Below are positions 45,727-58,265 of a stretch of 64,000 nt of DNA, in pieces (within the stretch, counting starts at the first letter, position 1; each line of letters starts with the position of its first letter). A model generated the notes under the pieces. The model searched no databases, was not told the origin of the DNA, and worked only from the letters and a program-made list of their open reading frames with translations. The position numbers and the translations under genes are program-made. This DNA is from Ignelater luminosus (Eukaryota; Arthropoda; Insecta; Coleoptera; Elateridae): assembly GCA_011009095.1 (NCBI GenBank), contig VTPC01090569.1, positions 50,645 to 114,644 of the forward strand, given 5' to 3'.

Positions 45727-47105
45727 CACAGTGGGGCCAAATCCCAAAAACTTGGCCAAAATATGAAGACCTTGTTCGATTCCTAAGAAAATTGGTATAT
45801 AAAGGTTATTGAGGTTGCTGATTACAAATCTAAAGTTAAAAAAATGTCTGATCCAATATGGCGGACACTAAATATAAAATGTGTGATATTTTAATGAAAT
45901 TTTGTTTATAGCGGTTTTTAAGGTCGCTGACTACAAACCTGAAACTGAAAAGATCCAAAAACAATATAGCGGGTCAAATATGGCAGAAGACATGTATGAA
46001 ATATGCATATTAAATTTTATTTATTAGTGTAAAATTTGAGTTGTGTAATAAATTTATTTTGTACTACGCAGATTAATGATACACTAAACTTCTTCTACTG
46101 AATCATCTGTACCATAATCCGTTGATTCTGAAGAAGAGGTGTTGTTGGCGGAATTAATAATTGCATTGCTTCTGGTGACAAAGATTTTAATCTCCTCTGC
46201 GGTAATTTTCGTAAGCTCGAAATGAAGAGATCGGATCACATTAATAATCATAAAAATCTATCTTCCATCGTTTCGGCTCTATTATATTTTCGCGAGAAAT
46301 CTTCACGATTTCGTTTGATCAGTTTATTGCACGATTCTTGCGCGTCTTCCGACATTTGTCCAATTGGCAATAATGACGAAGCTGATATCTTTTTGCTATG
46401 AATGAGTAGTTTGTGCACTGAAGTTGACATATAGAACCAGGGATACAATTCCACGAAATTACGAGCTCTTTGTAAGCAATATTCTCGAAAATCTATCAAA
46501 CGAATGTCATGACCTCACGAAATTACTTGTAATATGACATGGAATCGTTCGATCAAATCTTCGTTTACGCCCGTTTGTTGTTGCAAAAACATGCACAAAA
46601 TGCCGTGTGGCACCTCTTGGCAGCTGCTTTTTTCTTATTTACTAGAAGATAGTACAAATTACAATCCCTGTAAGTTTCGTGGCGAAACTCTGCGGAATTT
46701 ATATACTTTTCGATGTTTTAAGGCGAAAGATTATAGTTAATTTTTTTAGTTTTCTTAAATTTGTTTATTAAATAATTAAATTTTATACTTTGCAATACAC
46801 ATAAATATTCTACTCACCATCATGATGTAAGTCCATTTTACAACGTTAAAATCGATTAACGATATACAATTTGGTAAGTGATTAAAGGAACCATTATTTT
46901 TCTCCTTCTGTTCGCTTCAGACGTTATGCTCTCAAGCGTCACTTTTGTAATGTCGGAGGTAAGTAGACATAAGCGAATGTCCTTTTCCAACTGTGGAATC
47001 AGTCTTCTAGAACATTTATCTACCAAACTGTATGCTTAGAATTCCCTAAATAGTGACTTTATTTTTCGACTTTTGGCCAGCTTTTTGGGATTTGGCCCTA
47101 CTGTG
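45727..47105 (-). mobile_element. TIR DNA transposon fossil (unassigned superfamily)
   Basis: Inverted termini of about 36 bp: CACAGTGGGGCCAAATCCC...TGGCCAAAA at the left (45,727-45,762), and its near-perfect complement ending GGGATTTGGCCCTACTGTG at the right (47,070-47,105). The element is 1379 bp. Near the left end a roughly 110-bp segment is tandemly duplicated in diverged form (GAGGTTGCTGATTACAAATC near 45,811 and AAGGTCGCTGACTACAAACC near 45,921). The interior has a minus-strand coding remnant. No convincing target-site duplication is visible, so the superfamily is left open. Confidence 0.75.
46095..46499 (-). pseudogene. Transposon-encoded protein remnant, two in-frame stops
   Basis: The minus-strand frame from 46,499 reads IDFREYCLQRARNF, WFYMSTSVHKLLIH, LPIGQMSEDAQESCNKLIKR and a NREDFSRKYNRAETMEDRF block. 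It then has TGA, LLM, a second TGA, and continues in the same frame as SDLFISSLRKLP and LSPEAMQLLIPPTTP to a TAG at 46,095-46,097. The combination W-Y/F-M-x-x-[ST]-[VL]-HK-[VL]-L-[IV]-H, LPIG, SE-x-AQE and SDPFISSL is one I associate with insect repeat-encoded proteins of unknown superfamily. It sits centrally between the TIRs, which supports it being the element's own gene. Only the C-terminal portion survives. Confidence 0.6.
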
Positions 47106-47323
47106 AGGCGGAACAAACCCCAATGTTCTTTGTTCTTTCTACAAATATCTTATATTTCAGGAAAGGGATATCGTGTCAAGATGGAAGTTTGATTGTTGGT
47201 AGCGGTGGGGAAATGACTTTCAGATCATCTAGTCACGATTGATCATCTTTTATTTTTCTAGGTCAGCTGTATTCTAACATAAATCGAGTTTTACCTGCCA
47301 ACAGGGTTTTGACGGACTAGAAT

Positions 47324-47375
47324 AGGGCTTTGCCCTCCATTAACTTTCTTACATCAGCTACACTCAAATACGTGT
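47324..47375 (+). repeat. Dispersed fragment of the 24.1-25.0 kb satellite unit
   Basis: GGGCTTTGCCCTCCATTAAC, then TTTCTTACATCAGCTA and GTTGGACTTG, follow the same order as one unit of the tandem array about 22 kb to the left. It is a single partial unit. Confidence 0.6.
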
Positions 47376-50300
47376 TGGACTTGAAATTGCTTGAACAAGA
47401 GATAAACGATGGTGTCTTGACCGTATGAAAGCCTTTCTCGTATCTCTATCAACAAATTAAAAGTTTCATTTCGGTATCACTATTCGTTCTCGTGGTATAA
47501 CAATAAAGAAAAAACAAGTCGTCAAAGCATCTTCTTTAAAACACTTGCATGTTATATATTTCTGTCTAAGAGAACCGAAGAAAATTCTGTGGTGACGTCT
47601 TTTTAACAAAAATAGATTTCTGCATCTTCTTGAAAGATGTCTAAAAACGTCTTGTTTGGTTTAAGAGCTTTTAGTTGATAAAAATAGCCAAAAAACCCTG
47701 TGTATTAAAATAGAAAATAATTTTTTGCATTTTATAGTATTAAGAGGATTATTTAAGTACATTAAATAAATACATAAGCAGGAACCACGAAAGAAATTAA
47801 TTGAAAATTGCGAAGTTCAATTTTTCTCTTTTAGAAAAATTCCCGTTTCTTCTCTCAACCTCGCATTTCTACTTTAAAATACTGATTACGTACTAAAATA
47901 ATAATACAAAACTTTTTAAAATAAATGAGGAATTAGAATAAAATACCAAACTGTAATATATAATTTCATGGTTGGTTTCGTTTCGTGACATCGCATGTGG
48001 CTTACTGTTTTAGTTGGTACGGTCTTAAATTATAAGTACATGCATTATTAAAACCATATTTTGTACGCCAAGGTCTTCGTATTAACATTTATAAATACTT
48101 CGTTCCATTCGTTTTTGTCCAAGAAACCTAAACTAATTGCAATTAAACATAAAAGGTCGAAGACCATATTATCAGGTTTCTTTTTTGCTTCTTTTAAAGT
48201 AAAATTATTATAATTATTATTATTTTATCATAAAGGATGACTTTGTTCCACAGCTGGTTACAATTTATCAGTGATCTTATTCTTATTGATTATAAGTATA
48301 ACAACTAAACTTTATGTATGTTAATTAAACTCAGTTATTGAAAACAGCGTTTCAAGCTTCAACGAAGAAACAGCCAAGATGTTTAGAGCACTTCAAAAAT
48401 ACTCTAAGATCAGAATAAGAAACTGATTAACTGATATAGTGGGTTTACAAATTTTTATGAGCCTAAGATTTATACTTTTGCGCAAGTTTTTTTATGAATG
48501 GAACTTTATGAATCAAAGGCTTTTTAATTTTCCAATATAAATTTTGATGTATCTTGATGAACTTCCAATTTTTGGTTTTCGTCTCAAAATTGAGATCAAA
48601 ACTGGTGTAGGTCTTCGTTGTGGTTTTGATGATACAAAATGTGTCCCGTTACTTGTTTACCTTGTCCGCTTTTAATAGTGTTCCAAATTCGATTCTGTGT
48701 ATGGTGATTTAGAAAATCATAATAATAAGTAAGTTATGCTCAAAAGAGCAAAGTATTTTCGGCAAAATAGATTTATTCCATTAAATCTAAACTGTAGCCT
48801 TGTTGTCATATCTGCGTGATTATTTGCTTTACCTTTTTTCCTTGTCTGTTTTAACCGGGGAACCTTTTAGACGACTTGATCCAATGGTGCTCAATTTAGA
48901 AGAGAATTAAGCTCTATTTAAACATTAAACATTAAACATTAAAATCTGATTGACGAAACCAAACAAAGTTTACTTTAAATGAATTCATACAGTTACAACA
49001 AATTTGGCATCAAAACTAAGCCCATCTTCTACTTCTTAAAATATGGCTTTTGATTTTGATCTGTTTCATTACATTTTCATTTCACTAGTTCTAAAACAGG
49101 AAGTATTAGTTTTTGTAGTTTTATTGTCAATAAAGTGGAAACTGTGACTCAGCGAAGAAGAAATTGTATAACAACATAAAATTAGAGCTATGGTTAAATT
49201 ATCTTCAATTTCTTCAAGGTCACTATCAACCAAACTAAATAAAAGTTGTCTACAATAATCTGTATAGTATCATTGCCAAAGAACAGCATAACATATTAGA
49301 AAAAAGACTTTAGAATCTTTGGCTTTTGTAAATGAACATCTTGGTCTATCTACAAATCATACTCAAAATTACCATTTGTGCATGGCCCAGGTAATTACTG
49401 GGCAAGTTACTTTGACACTTTTGCTGTAGGTACACTTTATTATAATTATCATTCTCTGGGTTACTTTCTATATCAATGGAAGATGAAAGTGTATCAATTA
49501 TACAACTTGCAATAGGTCACTTTGGTAGACTTAGACCTAATCAAAATACCAGAAATTTCCAAGACAAAAATAACCTAAAACCTATTTTCAATTGTCATTA
49601 CCATCTTCAAACGCGCAGGAGTTTTTGTTAATTGTTTATTGAAACTAACTCGAACTTTACGGGAAGCAGCCAGAGTACTTGTGACTATTACCGATTTCTG
49701 TTTTGGTGCTAATTGATATTGTGGATGGGCGAGTTTTTTCCTAAACTTATCGTTTGGAAGGTATGATTTGTAAAAGTTCTTTTCTGCTATCAAAGAGCGT
49801 ATTTAAGTAAAATTTAAAATAAAAGAGGCCAAAAATTCTTAAATCGCTCTGTATTATATTTCTATGCTACTTTTTTACTTATAACAAAAATGTTGAAAAA
49901 TTTTATTTTTATCTTCTTGATTTCTATTGTTTGTTCTTTATTATTTGAGATTGTAATTGAACTATAATAGTAATAAAGAAACTTGATGTTTAAACAAATT
50001 TCAATACACTGCCAGTCTTTTTCACTATATCAGACCAATACAATTAATTAATTAAACAGACAATATCAACTAGAGTACATGTTTTTTGCAAGGATGGATT
50101 AAAACACAGACTATCCGGCAATTGCCAAAGGCATTATCCCTTTAATAGCATGAAAACAGCAGAAAACAACCATTATTTGATGTAAAAGTAGTAATGAACG
50201 TATACTACTCATTAAATCTAATAAATGAAATCCTCGAATTAATTTCAATCTATTCGTTTCAAGTATTATACATAAAATGAAATAACGCATATCAAAAAAT

Positions 50301-52467
50301 CGCAATTTTATAACTTTAATAGCATTTTTTCATAATTACTGAATGAGAAGGGCTGTAAAATGTAAAGACGAATATTTAGATTCAAACACTGAATCACAAA
50401 CTGTATGAAAATTTAAACAATTGCCAATTTTAGTTTTAATCATGTGTTGACCTTGATGTTATTTTCTCTAGTTCTGTTCAACACCGTTTGTAACGCTTTA
50501 GAGTAGTTTTTATTAATCATTTTGCTCGTAAGTTTAATCTCAAGATAAAAATAGCGGCCTATAGAATTTCATAACATAACATCATAATAGAACTTATCAA
50601 TCATCAATTGCTATCGTTACTATAACAACCGTGACGTAAACTGCTTTCCGTTGGACACGTCCTCAGAATTTCAGGCAGAATCTCAATTGCACAGATTCAA
50701 ACTTTTTTTAATAATAAATTACATTTTAATTATCAAAATAAATTGATTATGGAAAGTTATCTTAGAATTAAATATAGAAAAAGACTAATGAGGGCAAGAC
50801 AAGATAATTTATTTAAAAGAACCTAGAAGATTATTCAAAACGCTATGCTACAAGTTCATACAAAAAAAATGACCAGATCAGGAATTATTTTTACTGTAGT
50901 AATACATCGTAATAAAAGGAGACAATTGTGTTTCTCATTATCTCTGTTAATGTATGTAATTTCGCCCTATATTAGAAGACGAGATTCACTGAAGTCGGTT
51001 CGATACATCTTCCCTACTTAATTGCATGAATGTTTTGTTATATTTTTTAAATATGTAAACTCTCTTCTTTCTTGATTCCTTCTATATTATATGCTAGAAG
51101 ATACGCTATACTTGTCTAAAACCATCCCACGGTCATGCAACTCTAGCCTACATAATTAGTAAAATTAGTAAAAAGCAGCTTGTAGTATCTGTACTTAAAA
51201 ACGAAGCGGGCAATTACAATTAATATTGGTAGGTCTTGGGGAATCTACGAGTAGTAGTTTATTCGTATTATTCCACATTGGGTTAATTCACAAATAATAA
51301 ATTATTAATCAATCAAAAGCTGTTTTTATAGAATCTTAAACGTTTTTGAGCCTGCACTACAATTTCAGTTTGGAAATATCGGTATCCACTTTCTATACAA
51401 TTGCAATGTTAGAAATAATCAAAATTGAAGCTAGACTGGCCACACCAGCTTTGCATGCAATGATTTAAATAAAACCGTTTATGATTTATCATTTTTGCAC
51501 GATAGTTTAGAATGTAATGCAAACAGCGTCTTTGTTTTATAAAAACGTGTTATTAAATATAAAGGATTCAGTCTCCTTAAAATGTTTTGTGTTTCATAAG
51601 TTGTTATACCGGTAGTTTAATAACAGTTGCCCAATCAGTTAATTGTGCGTCAGAAATTCTATTACATCTGATACGATATTAGTAGACGCGGGTTGGTTGG
51701 AGTGCTATCCGAGTCGAATTTTAATTTGTTTAATTTTAAAATTGTAACAGTAATAAGTGAGAGTAATTCTATTCTTATAAGCCTACAGAGATTGATCACA
51801 CTCCTTCAGCCCACACTTTTGTTAAAACTATATTTCAAAGAAAATTGTAATGTTATTTTTAAATTCGCACTAAATCCGCCACTGTCTTTCAATTTCGTTC
51901 AGATATTTGTTTTTCTGACGCATAATATTTAAATTATTTCATTCTATGAACAGATGTTGGTTAAAATTTTATTTTAAAGAATTGATAACTTTGTGGTCTC
52001 TTCTGGGCTTCAGCGAACGTGCCTTTTGTTATTTTTCCAATATCAAGATCCAGAAGTAAATAAAAGGTTCCTGGAATCTTAGTCGCGAATGCTGGAGTCA
52101 AGTCAGGTTCAGGCTGAAAATCTAAGGAGTGGAATTTTTCATTGCCTCATAAGAATACTAGCATTTTGACCTGTTAGGTCGTGCATCTGGCTTCCCAACC
52201 CCACTCTGGTAAGCGCAAGCTGCGTGACAGGAGATGCAGAGAGAATAGGGATTACGTTGGTAGCTGCGTACTCGAATCGACGTGCGGGCATATTTTTTTT
52301 TCGGCGATTCAGAGGACTTCCTCGGCAAAATTATTTAAGACAAATCACGTGTTTATATAGCTTTTATTTTGTGTTGAGTCTCGATTGCGAAACGTTAGAG
52401 CGAATTTTAATAAAGCTTCCACGAGGTAAGTTACAGACAGAGTGAGGTCTCGTAAGAAACCTATATA
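47376..52467. other. AT-rich interval without supported genes
   Basis: A small 7-bp tandem repeat (AAACATT x3) is at about 48,922-48,942. Open frames such as 49,575-49,793 (minus) and 52,224-52,445 (plus) have no recognised motif. The 52,150-52,330 stretch is GC-richer but unassigned. Confidence 0.4.
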
Positions 52468-52760
52468 CAGGGTGTCGGATTCACGAGCAGTCGCGTGACC
52501 GACCATCAGAACCCTTCAATCTACGACTGCTGGCGCCCTCTTTTGTGAACATCTATGAGTCTAGTAAGAGTTTTGGAAATTGGTGAGCTTTTCTTTGCGT
52601 GTGCTTAGGTAAGTTCATTTGAGAATCCACCCCATCTGCGGCATGAGCTACGGGATTTAACATCAGCCATTGGTCTTGACGGGACTCGTGCATACTTTTG
52701 GGCATTTTCCCGTTACAAAATCATGAGCTGATTGTCCACGGTTGCCACTTCTAAATTGTG
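52468..52760. mobile_element. Single TATA-CAGGGTG terminus and GC-richer body, truncated element
   Basis: CAGGGTGTCGG preceded by TATA at 52,464-52,467 matches the left terminus type seen in the foldbacks. The following roughly 290 bp is GC-richer than its surroundings. No complementary right end was found, so the copy is probably truncated. The right border given is approximate. Confidence 0.35.
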
Positions 52761-53064
52761 TTGTCTGTTTCTCAGATGGATCAAAATACGTGAGAGTTAC
52801 TGGAGCGCGTGTGTATACGGTTTTAAATTAAGAGTGCAACTTTCGTTCTATTTTTGTAGGAATGTTATCATAGTTAATGTATACATAAAAATAATTAAAA
52901 TTCAGCATTGACAGTCGAGCGATACTTTGTGAAAACATTATGAAGTAAAGGAAATAAAATATTGGCGTTCTAGCTAGGAAGGTTGCTACCAACCCCTTTC
53001 TTGAACAGAAATAGTCGAGTTCTTCGTTATACAGCATGTAGAATGATCAATGCTTTGGAAGATA

Positions 53065-53126
53065 CAGGGTGTCAAGATTCTACTGAAGACTCCTTGTCTT
53101 TCTTTTAAAACACCTTTAACACTCTG
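53065..53126. mobile_element. Very short (62 bp) CAGGGTGT-ended element
   Basis: It starts CAGGGTGTCAAG and ends AACACTCTG, flanked by GATA at the left and TATC at the right. The terminal complementarity is about 9 bp with one mismatch. It may be an internally deleted member of the TATA-CAGGGTG family, or chance. Confidence 0.35.
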
Positions 53127-54453
53127 TATCCTAAAAATTAAGCATTTCCTAATATAACTAGAGAGAAACTTACATTTTGATGTTTTATTCCTGTGATGTG
53201 TAAATATTTCTTCTAATATATGAATATAAATAGTGTTATGCATTTGCATTTTCTAAGGAGTTTATGAATATTAAAAGTAATAAAAGCTAAGAGATTTTGT
53301 TATTGCGAATGTTACATTTACAGTGAATCTAACAAGGAATTTCGAATATCTACTTTTAACGATACGGCAAGTTTAAAAAGAGCTGCTTGTAACGTATAAA
53401 GTTTCTTGTAATCTAAACTTGTTCTTCAGAACCGAAACAAAAATGTCTTTAAATTGGATAGAAGTTAATCGGTTTATTTTCTTTAAAAGTACATATACTG
53501 CACTTTTACAGTTGATATTTGCATTTCTATTTAATTTAATTGTGACGTTGGTTAAATATCTTGTGTCAACCAACCAGACAGTGTCGTTGTGTTCCAAGTT
53601 AAGAAAATAAACCTTTGTTTCCGTGCAGAGCTGTTACGGTGCAACCAGCTAGCAATTTGATTAACCAAAGAGAGCACAGGGTCTTCTTGCTTTGTTACTA
53701 AGTGGATTTGGACAAAAGCGTTGCAAAAACTCAAGTGCAAAAACTGTTAACGTTTACTCTAAACGACATTAAGTCATTTATAAAGTTTTATTCCCAATTG
53801 CATAATTATTCAACAAGAATCGAGTTTTTTGCATTTCCAAATTACGATTTCATGGTAAATTTCAATTAATCCCGAACAAGAAATTAGTTAGAATTCTTTA
53901 TTTATTATATTTATTCACTTGCTAGTTTTCAATGATTATATTAGCATTATTTAATGATAGCTGAACAAAAAAGCAACTTAAATAAAATAAGTAGCAAAAT
54001 TAAAGAACTCATGACAATCGGTGTTTACGCTTCAACAAGACAAGGCATTTTTTTTTAAATGAATGTCCGATGTAAAGGGGAAATTTAAATTCGTTGTCGC
54101 CGTTTTAATTTTGTTTGTAGATTTCTTTCTTGTAGAATTTAATACATATCACAACTCTTGATTTATTCTTTTTTTCTTGTAGATGCTTACGCATACCAAA
54201 AAGTGTGCTAAGGTTATCTGAATAAATAAATTAGAACATTTTTCTAATTCAACAAATAGAGAGTAATTTAGGAAGTAAAACTACTCTTTCATCTTGTTTT
54301 ATAAACAAGAGAGAATGAATAAACGCCAAGGATGAACTTGTTCGACATTTAATAAAGTTCATAAATTAGAAATTCAATTTTATGTAAAATAGGTAGCATT
54401 TAATTTGACATCGTATTCATGATAAATACAAATACATACATATAGGCACTATA

Positions 54454-54480
54454 CAGGGTGTTTTTTCTTTGGTTAAATAG
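54454..54480. mobile_element. Solo TATA-CAGGGTG terminus
   Basis: TATA (54,450-54,453) followed by CAGGGTGTTTTTTC. No partner end was found downstream. Listed because the same junction recurs in the window. Confidence 0.3.
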
Positions 54481-54813
54481 TATTAGTAACTGTTGCTACA
54501 GGGACAGTACTGACACAGTTCTTTTCTGTCCTTGCTTTGAGTGTTTCTGATCTTTAGATTCTTATTACAAATTTAAGAATACATAACTGAAAGGGTTATG
54601 TTAGGCTTTGGCCCAATTAAAAGCGGTAATTGGACTGTCTTGTCTGTCTTCTTGAAGAGCCAGGACGTGTGTGCTTGTTTGTAAATAGATTAGTTGAAAT
54701 CAGTTTTGATTTTTATTTTATTTTTCACATTAATACACAATAAAAACTAATTAACAGTTAGATCCTTCAATTTTATTATTAGGCTATAGTCAAAAGAATA
54801 GTTTTTATACTTT

Positions 54814-54925
54814 TCTCGTAAGATGCATCGTTTTCGATTAAAATTGAAATCCGTGAAGTCTTACTTTCGAAGATGACATGTCTACATGGTAGGATAGAGT
54901 TGTACCCTGAAATATACAGTCTCAT
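54814..54925. repeat. Dispersed repeat, copy 2 (CGTAAGATGCATCGTT family)
   Basis: CTCGTAAGATGCATCGTTTT...GATTAAAATTGAAATCC and a later GTACCCTGAAATA match the block at 5205-5370 in order and orientation, with a shorter spacer. Confidence 0.4.
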
Positions 54926-56464
54926 TCAATATTTTGCATCGGCCGGCCACAAAAGAAAACAAGCCCAAAAAGAAATTTTTTCTTAAGAATTACTACGTGG
55001 AATTCTAAAATGAGAGGCATAAGTAATACTAACTGTGTTTTATTTTGTCATATATTTATGCTTTGCTTATCTAGTGTCACCTTATTGTGCTGGCTTACTT
55101 GATGGAGTGGTTAATCGCCAACCAATTCTTTTGTGTTTGAGTTCTCAGAAGACCATCCCGATTTGAAAAAGAATTAATACTGAAAAAAATAAGTTTTTTT
55201 TCTCACTTCTAGACGACGAAATTGAGTGAAACTGTTAGTTCCCTTAATAATGTCGAATTCATTTGATTGATTGGACATGTTTCATCGCCGATGACAAATT
55301 CGAATTATTAACGCCATTCTTGTTCTGTATTGGTTATCAAAAATTCTATTTTGAGTACGACGTTGAAAAGACGTCCATTTAACCATTAAATAACGTCTTT
55401 TCTACATGTAAATCATTAGACGTAATTCGGTTTCCTGGACATTCTTCAGTATTTTGCAAGTTTCAATGCAAGAATCAAGACGATTTGTCCATCCACGAAT
55501 GAAATTTACATTAAATCTGCTTAAGATGATTATTTATTACTTAATCCTTTGAAAGAGAAACGCAAGGGAACTGCCAATACCCTTTCAAGAATTCTTGAAG
55601 TGGACAAATTAACTCTGAATTTGACGTCATTTTGATCTTCTCAATATTCATCATCTTTTGATGATCCAGTTGGTCTTGTTAAGTAGTTAAATTTACACTT
55701 ACTTTACTTTAACTCTTCTATGTAAAAAAGTGAAAAACGCAAACGCGCAAACACCTTAATCTACCTCAGGGTGCAACTTATCATCACAGAGCGGATACTC
55801 AAACCTCAATTTTTCAATTTGAATTTCCATTTGCTAGTTAATCAAGATATTTTCTTTCAAACAACTTTCTTTTTGTGAGTAATGATTTAGAGACTGTGCT
55901 TCCAATATAATGCACTTCATTTTTAAAAGCACGACAATCGAGATTATAAGTGAAAACGGGTGTTTTAACGGTTTTTGTGGTATTACGCAAAGACTGATTT
56001 GTGATTTAATCACTTTTAAAGTTTACCTTTGTAAACATGAAATACTTGTTACTTCGCATACAAAACAACACCTTCTTTCGTTCGTAGATAATTGGAACGC
56101 CCTGTATGTATCTAATAGGATTTTAGGTAAGACGAGTCTAGTATAGATGGCGTGGAAAAGTACGAAATATTAAAATATGGTGTGAAAAGTTGTAAATTTT
56201 TGCACAAACATGCGCAGTGCTCATTAGTGGTTATCTATGTAGTTATTGATTTCAAGCGATTGCCAATTTCCAAATAATTATTAGTTCCTATGTAGCGGCA
56301 CACGTTAATCGACGGCTTTAGCGAATAATTTAGTGATTAAGTTAAAAGTAGATTTTATAACGGATGGAAAAAAATGATTTTGTTAAATAAAAGCTAAACA
56401 TCTTGTGTCTCCGAAAAATTGAATTATCGTTTTGGTATAAATTTTGTAATCAAGCAAATGATTA
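54926..56464. other. AT-rich interval without supported genes
   Basis: No motif-bearing frame. The 78-codon plus-strand open frame at 55,910-56,146 is unrecognised. Nothing else seen. Confidence 0.4.
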
Positions 56465-56628
56465 CAGTGAAACCTCTCTCAACGGACACCTATACATAGT
56501 AGACACCATACTTTTCTAAGTCTCAAACCGTTTTAAGCCATGAGTGTTTACTTTCTCGTAGGGTATACCTCTGTATTTCGAACACTTTCTTTGGCACGGA
56601 CGCTGTCCGTTGTAGAGAGGTTTTGCTG
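56465..56628. mobile_element. MITE, CAGTGAAACCTCTCT family, copy 3
   Basis: A 164-bp element flanked by TA (56,463-56,464 and 56,629-56,630). It starts CAGTGAAACCTCTCTCAACG and ends AGAGAGGTTTTGCTG. The interior keeps TTTTCTAAGTCTCAAACCG and GGCACGGACGCTGTCCGTT. Same orientation as copies 1 and 2. Confidence 0.92.
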
Positions 56629-57733
56629 TACTTGAAAGATAACTGCTTATGTACTAGACTTGTTGACAGATAAGAGGGAAAAATAATGATGATTGATTTA
56701 TTTTTCTTCGTATGGTTAAAGCAAGTAGACAATTAAAGATATATTTTTTAAATTCTGTATATAAAATACGAATTTCATTTATGATATAAAAACTGTTAAT
56801 TAACTCAATTACTAGCATATCCCAGCAGTGTTTCCTCTCTACAAGTATTAATAACAAAGATTTATTGCATGAGAATATTTCATCCTATTATTTTTAATAA
56901 TAAACAAAGATTCTACACGGGCGTTTCAATGTGCATAGCCTACCAACGAGAGTATTCGAGTCAGACCAGGCTTATAGTTTATCTGTAGGATTAGACCTGG
57001 GCCTTGAGAATTGCGACGGAATAAGTAGGAAGTTTAATGAAAATTCAACAAAGCCAATTATTAAGTGACAGTTTAGAAAATCTATATAATCCAGATAATT
57101 ATCATTGGCGTTTCCGGCAGTTAAAGTTTACCATAGTTCACAACTTCAGGCCGATATAAATTTTATATAGGCCAAGCTAGCCGGCTTTTAGAATTTCTAA
57201 GTAGAATTATTTAGATTTTGGGCAGATCTGGTTTAAATAATTAAAGTGGGTCAGCGCACAATAACCAACCACAATTATGCTGGTGTACCTATCACAAATA
57301 CTATAAAGGCTTAAGCGTTTGTATCCCTTCGTAAATGTTATTAAGTTTTTTTCGTAAAATATCGTTGGACGGAAACAAAACAAAATCTCATTATCCTAGT
57401 TTTGTTAGTACACACAAGTGCAAGTGACACAGCTTAGTACACCTAACTCTATGGTATAAACATATCATGAGCATTACAATAGTACTATAAACCACGTAAA
57501 GAGGATAATTGGACATTTTGTTGTTCTTTTAGTAAACAATAAATTAAATTAGACTAAATAGTAATTTAAATTACTAGTTAAGCTTTGTAACTACTGCTTT
57601 CCGTGTGTAAAGGTGCAACATTAAAAGAAAATGTGATAATATCAGGGAAAGTCAAGAACAAGTTAGAGGAAACTTTCCATTATACAATTAAGCATCAATG
57701 AAACGGTTGCAGTTACATCTTTACATTACTATA

Positions 57734-57960
57734 CAGGGTGTCCGCTAAAATAATTTAAATTTTCAAGATACAGGATGCTAAAGTCTTTACTCTACAAACT
57801 TCTGTGTTAATTATTACTTTTAATTTCAATTTGTAAACAAAGTATATTAAGTCACTGGAAAGATGGATGACTCCGTTAGCTTTAGTATCTATACTAAATT
57901 CAGCAGGGGGCATTTTTTTGTTTTTTGGCAAAACATTAGGAAATGAACTTTGACACCTTG
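57734..57960. mobile_element. Short CAGGGTGTCC-ended MITE-like element
   Basis: TATA (57,730-57,733) followed by CAGGGTGTCCG. The right end TTGACACCTTG is followed by TATC. The termini are complementary over about 9-10 bp with one mismatch. The 227-bp interior is non-coding. A plausible MITE of the same junction type as the foldbacks. Confidence 0.5.
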
Positions 57961-58232
57961 TATCGAAAAAGTTGAGCAGGAATTAAGACAGTTAGGTAGA
58001 AATATCAACAATATGGTCCTTAGAGGAAGTTATGTTACGGTTGCTCTGTATAGTTGAGATTAATTACAGAAAATAGAGATAATTGCTCTGAACAACTTTT
58101 CTTTGTAATATTTTTTGATATTTCTACAAATATTGACATTATCCTTTGCGATTATGCTGTCTTAATTACTGTTTTGTTTTTTTCTGGGTGTCGTTAAATG
58201 TAAAACTTTACTGAGAGCAAAGCACTGTGATA

Positions 58233-58265
58233 AAGTGAAAACTCCCTTAGCGGACATTGACAGTC
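58233..58265. mobile_element. Half-copy of the CAGTGAAACCTCTCT MITE family
   Basis: AAGTGAAAACTCCCTTAGCG then GACATTGA follows a TA and resembles the left end of the three MITEs. No right terminus was found. Confidence 0.4.
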
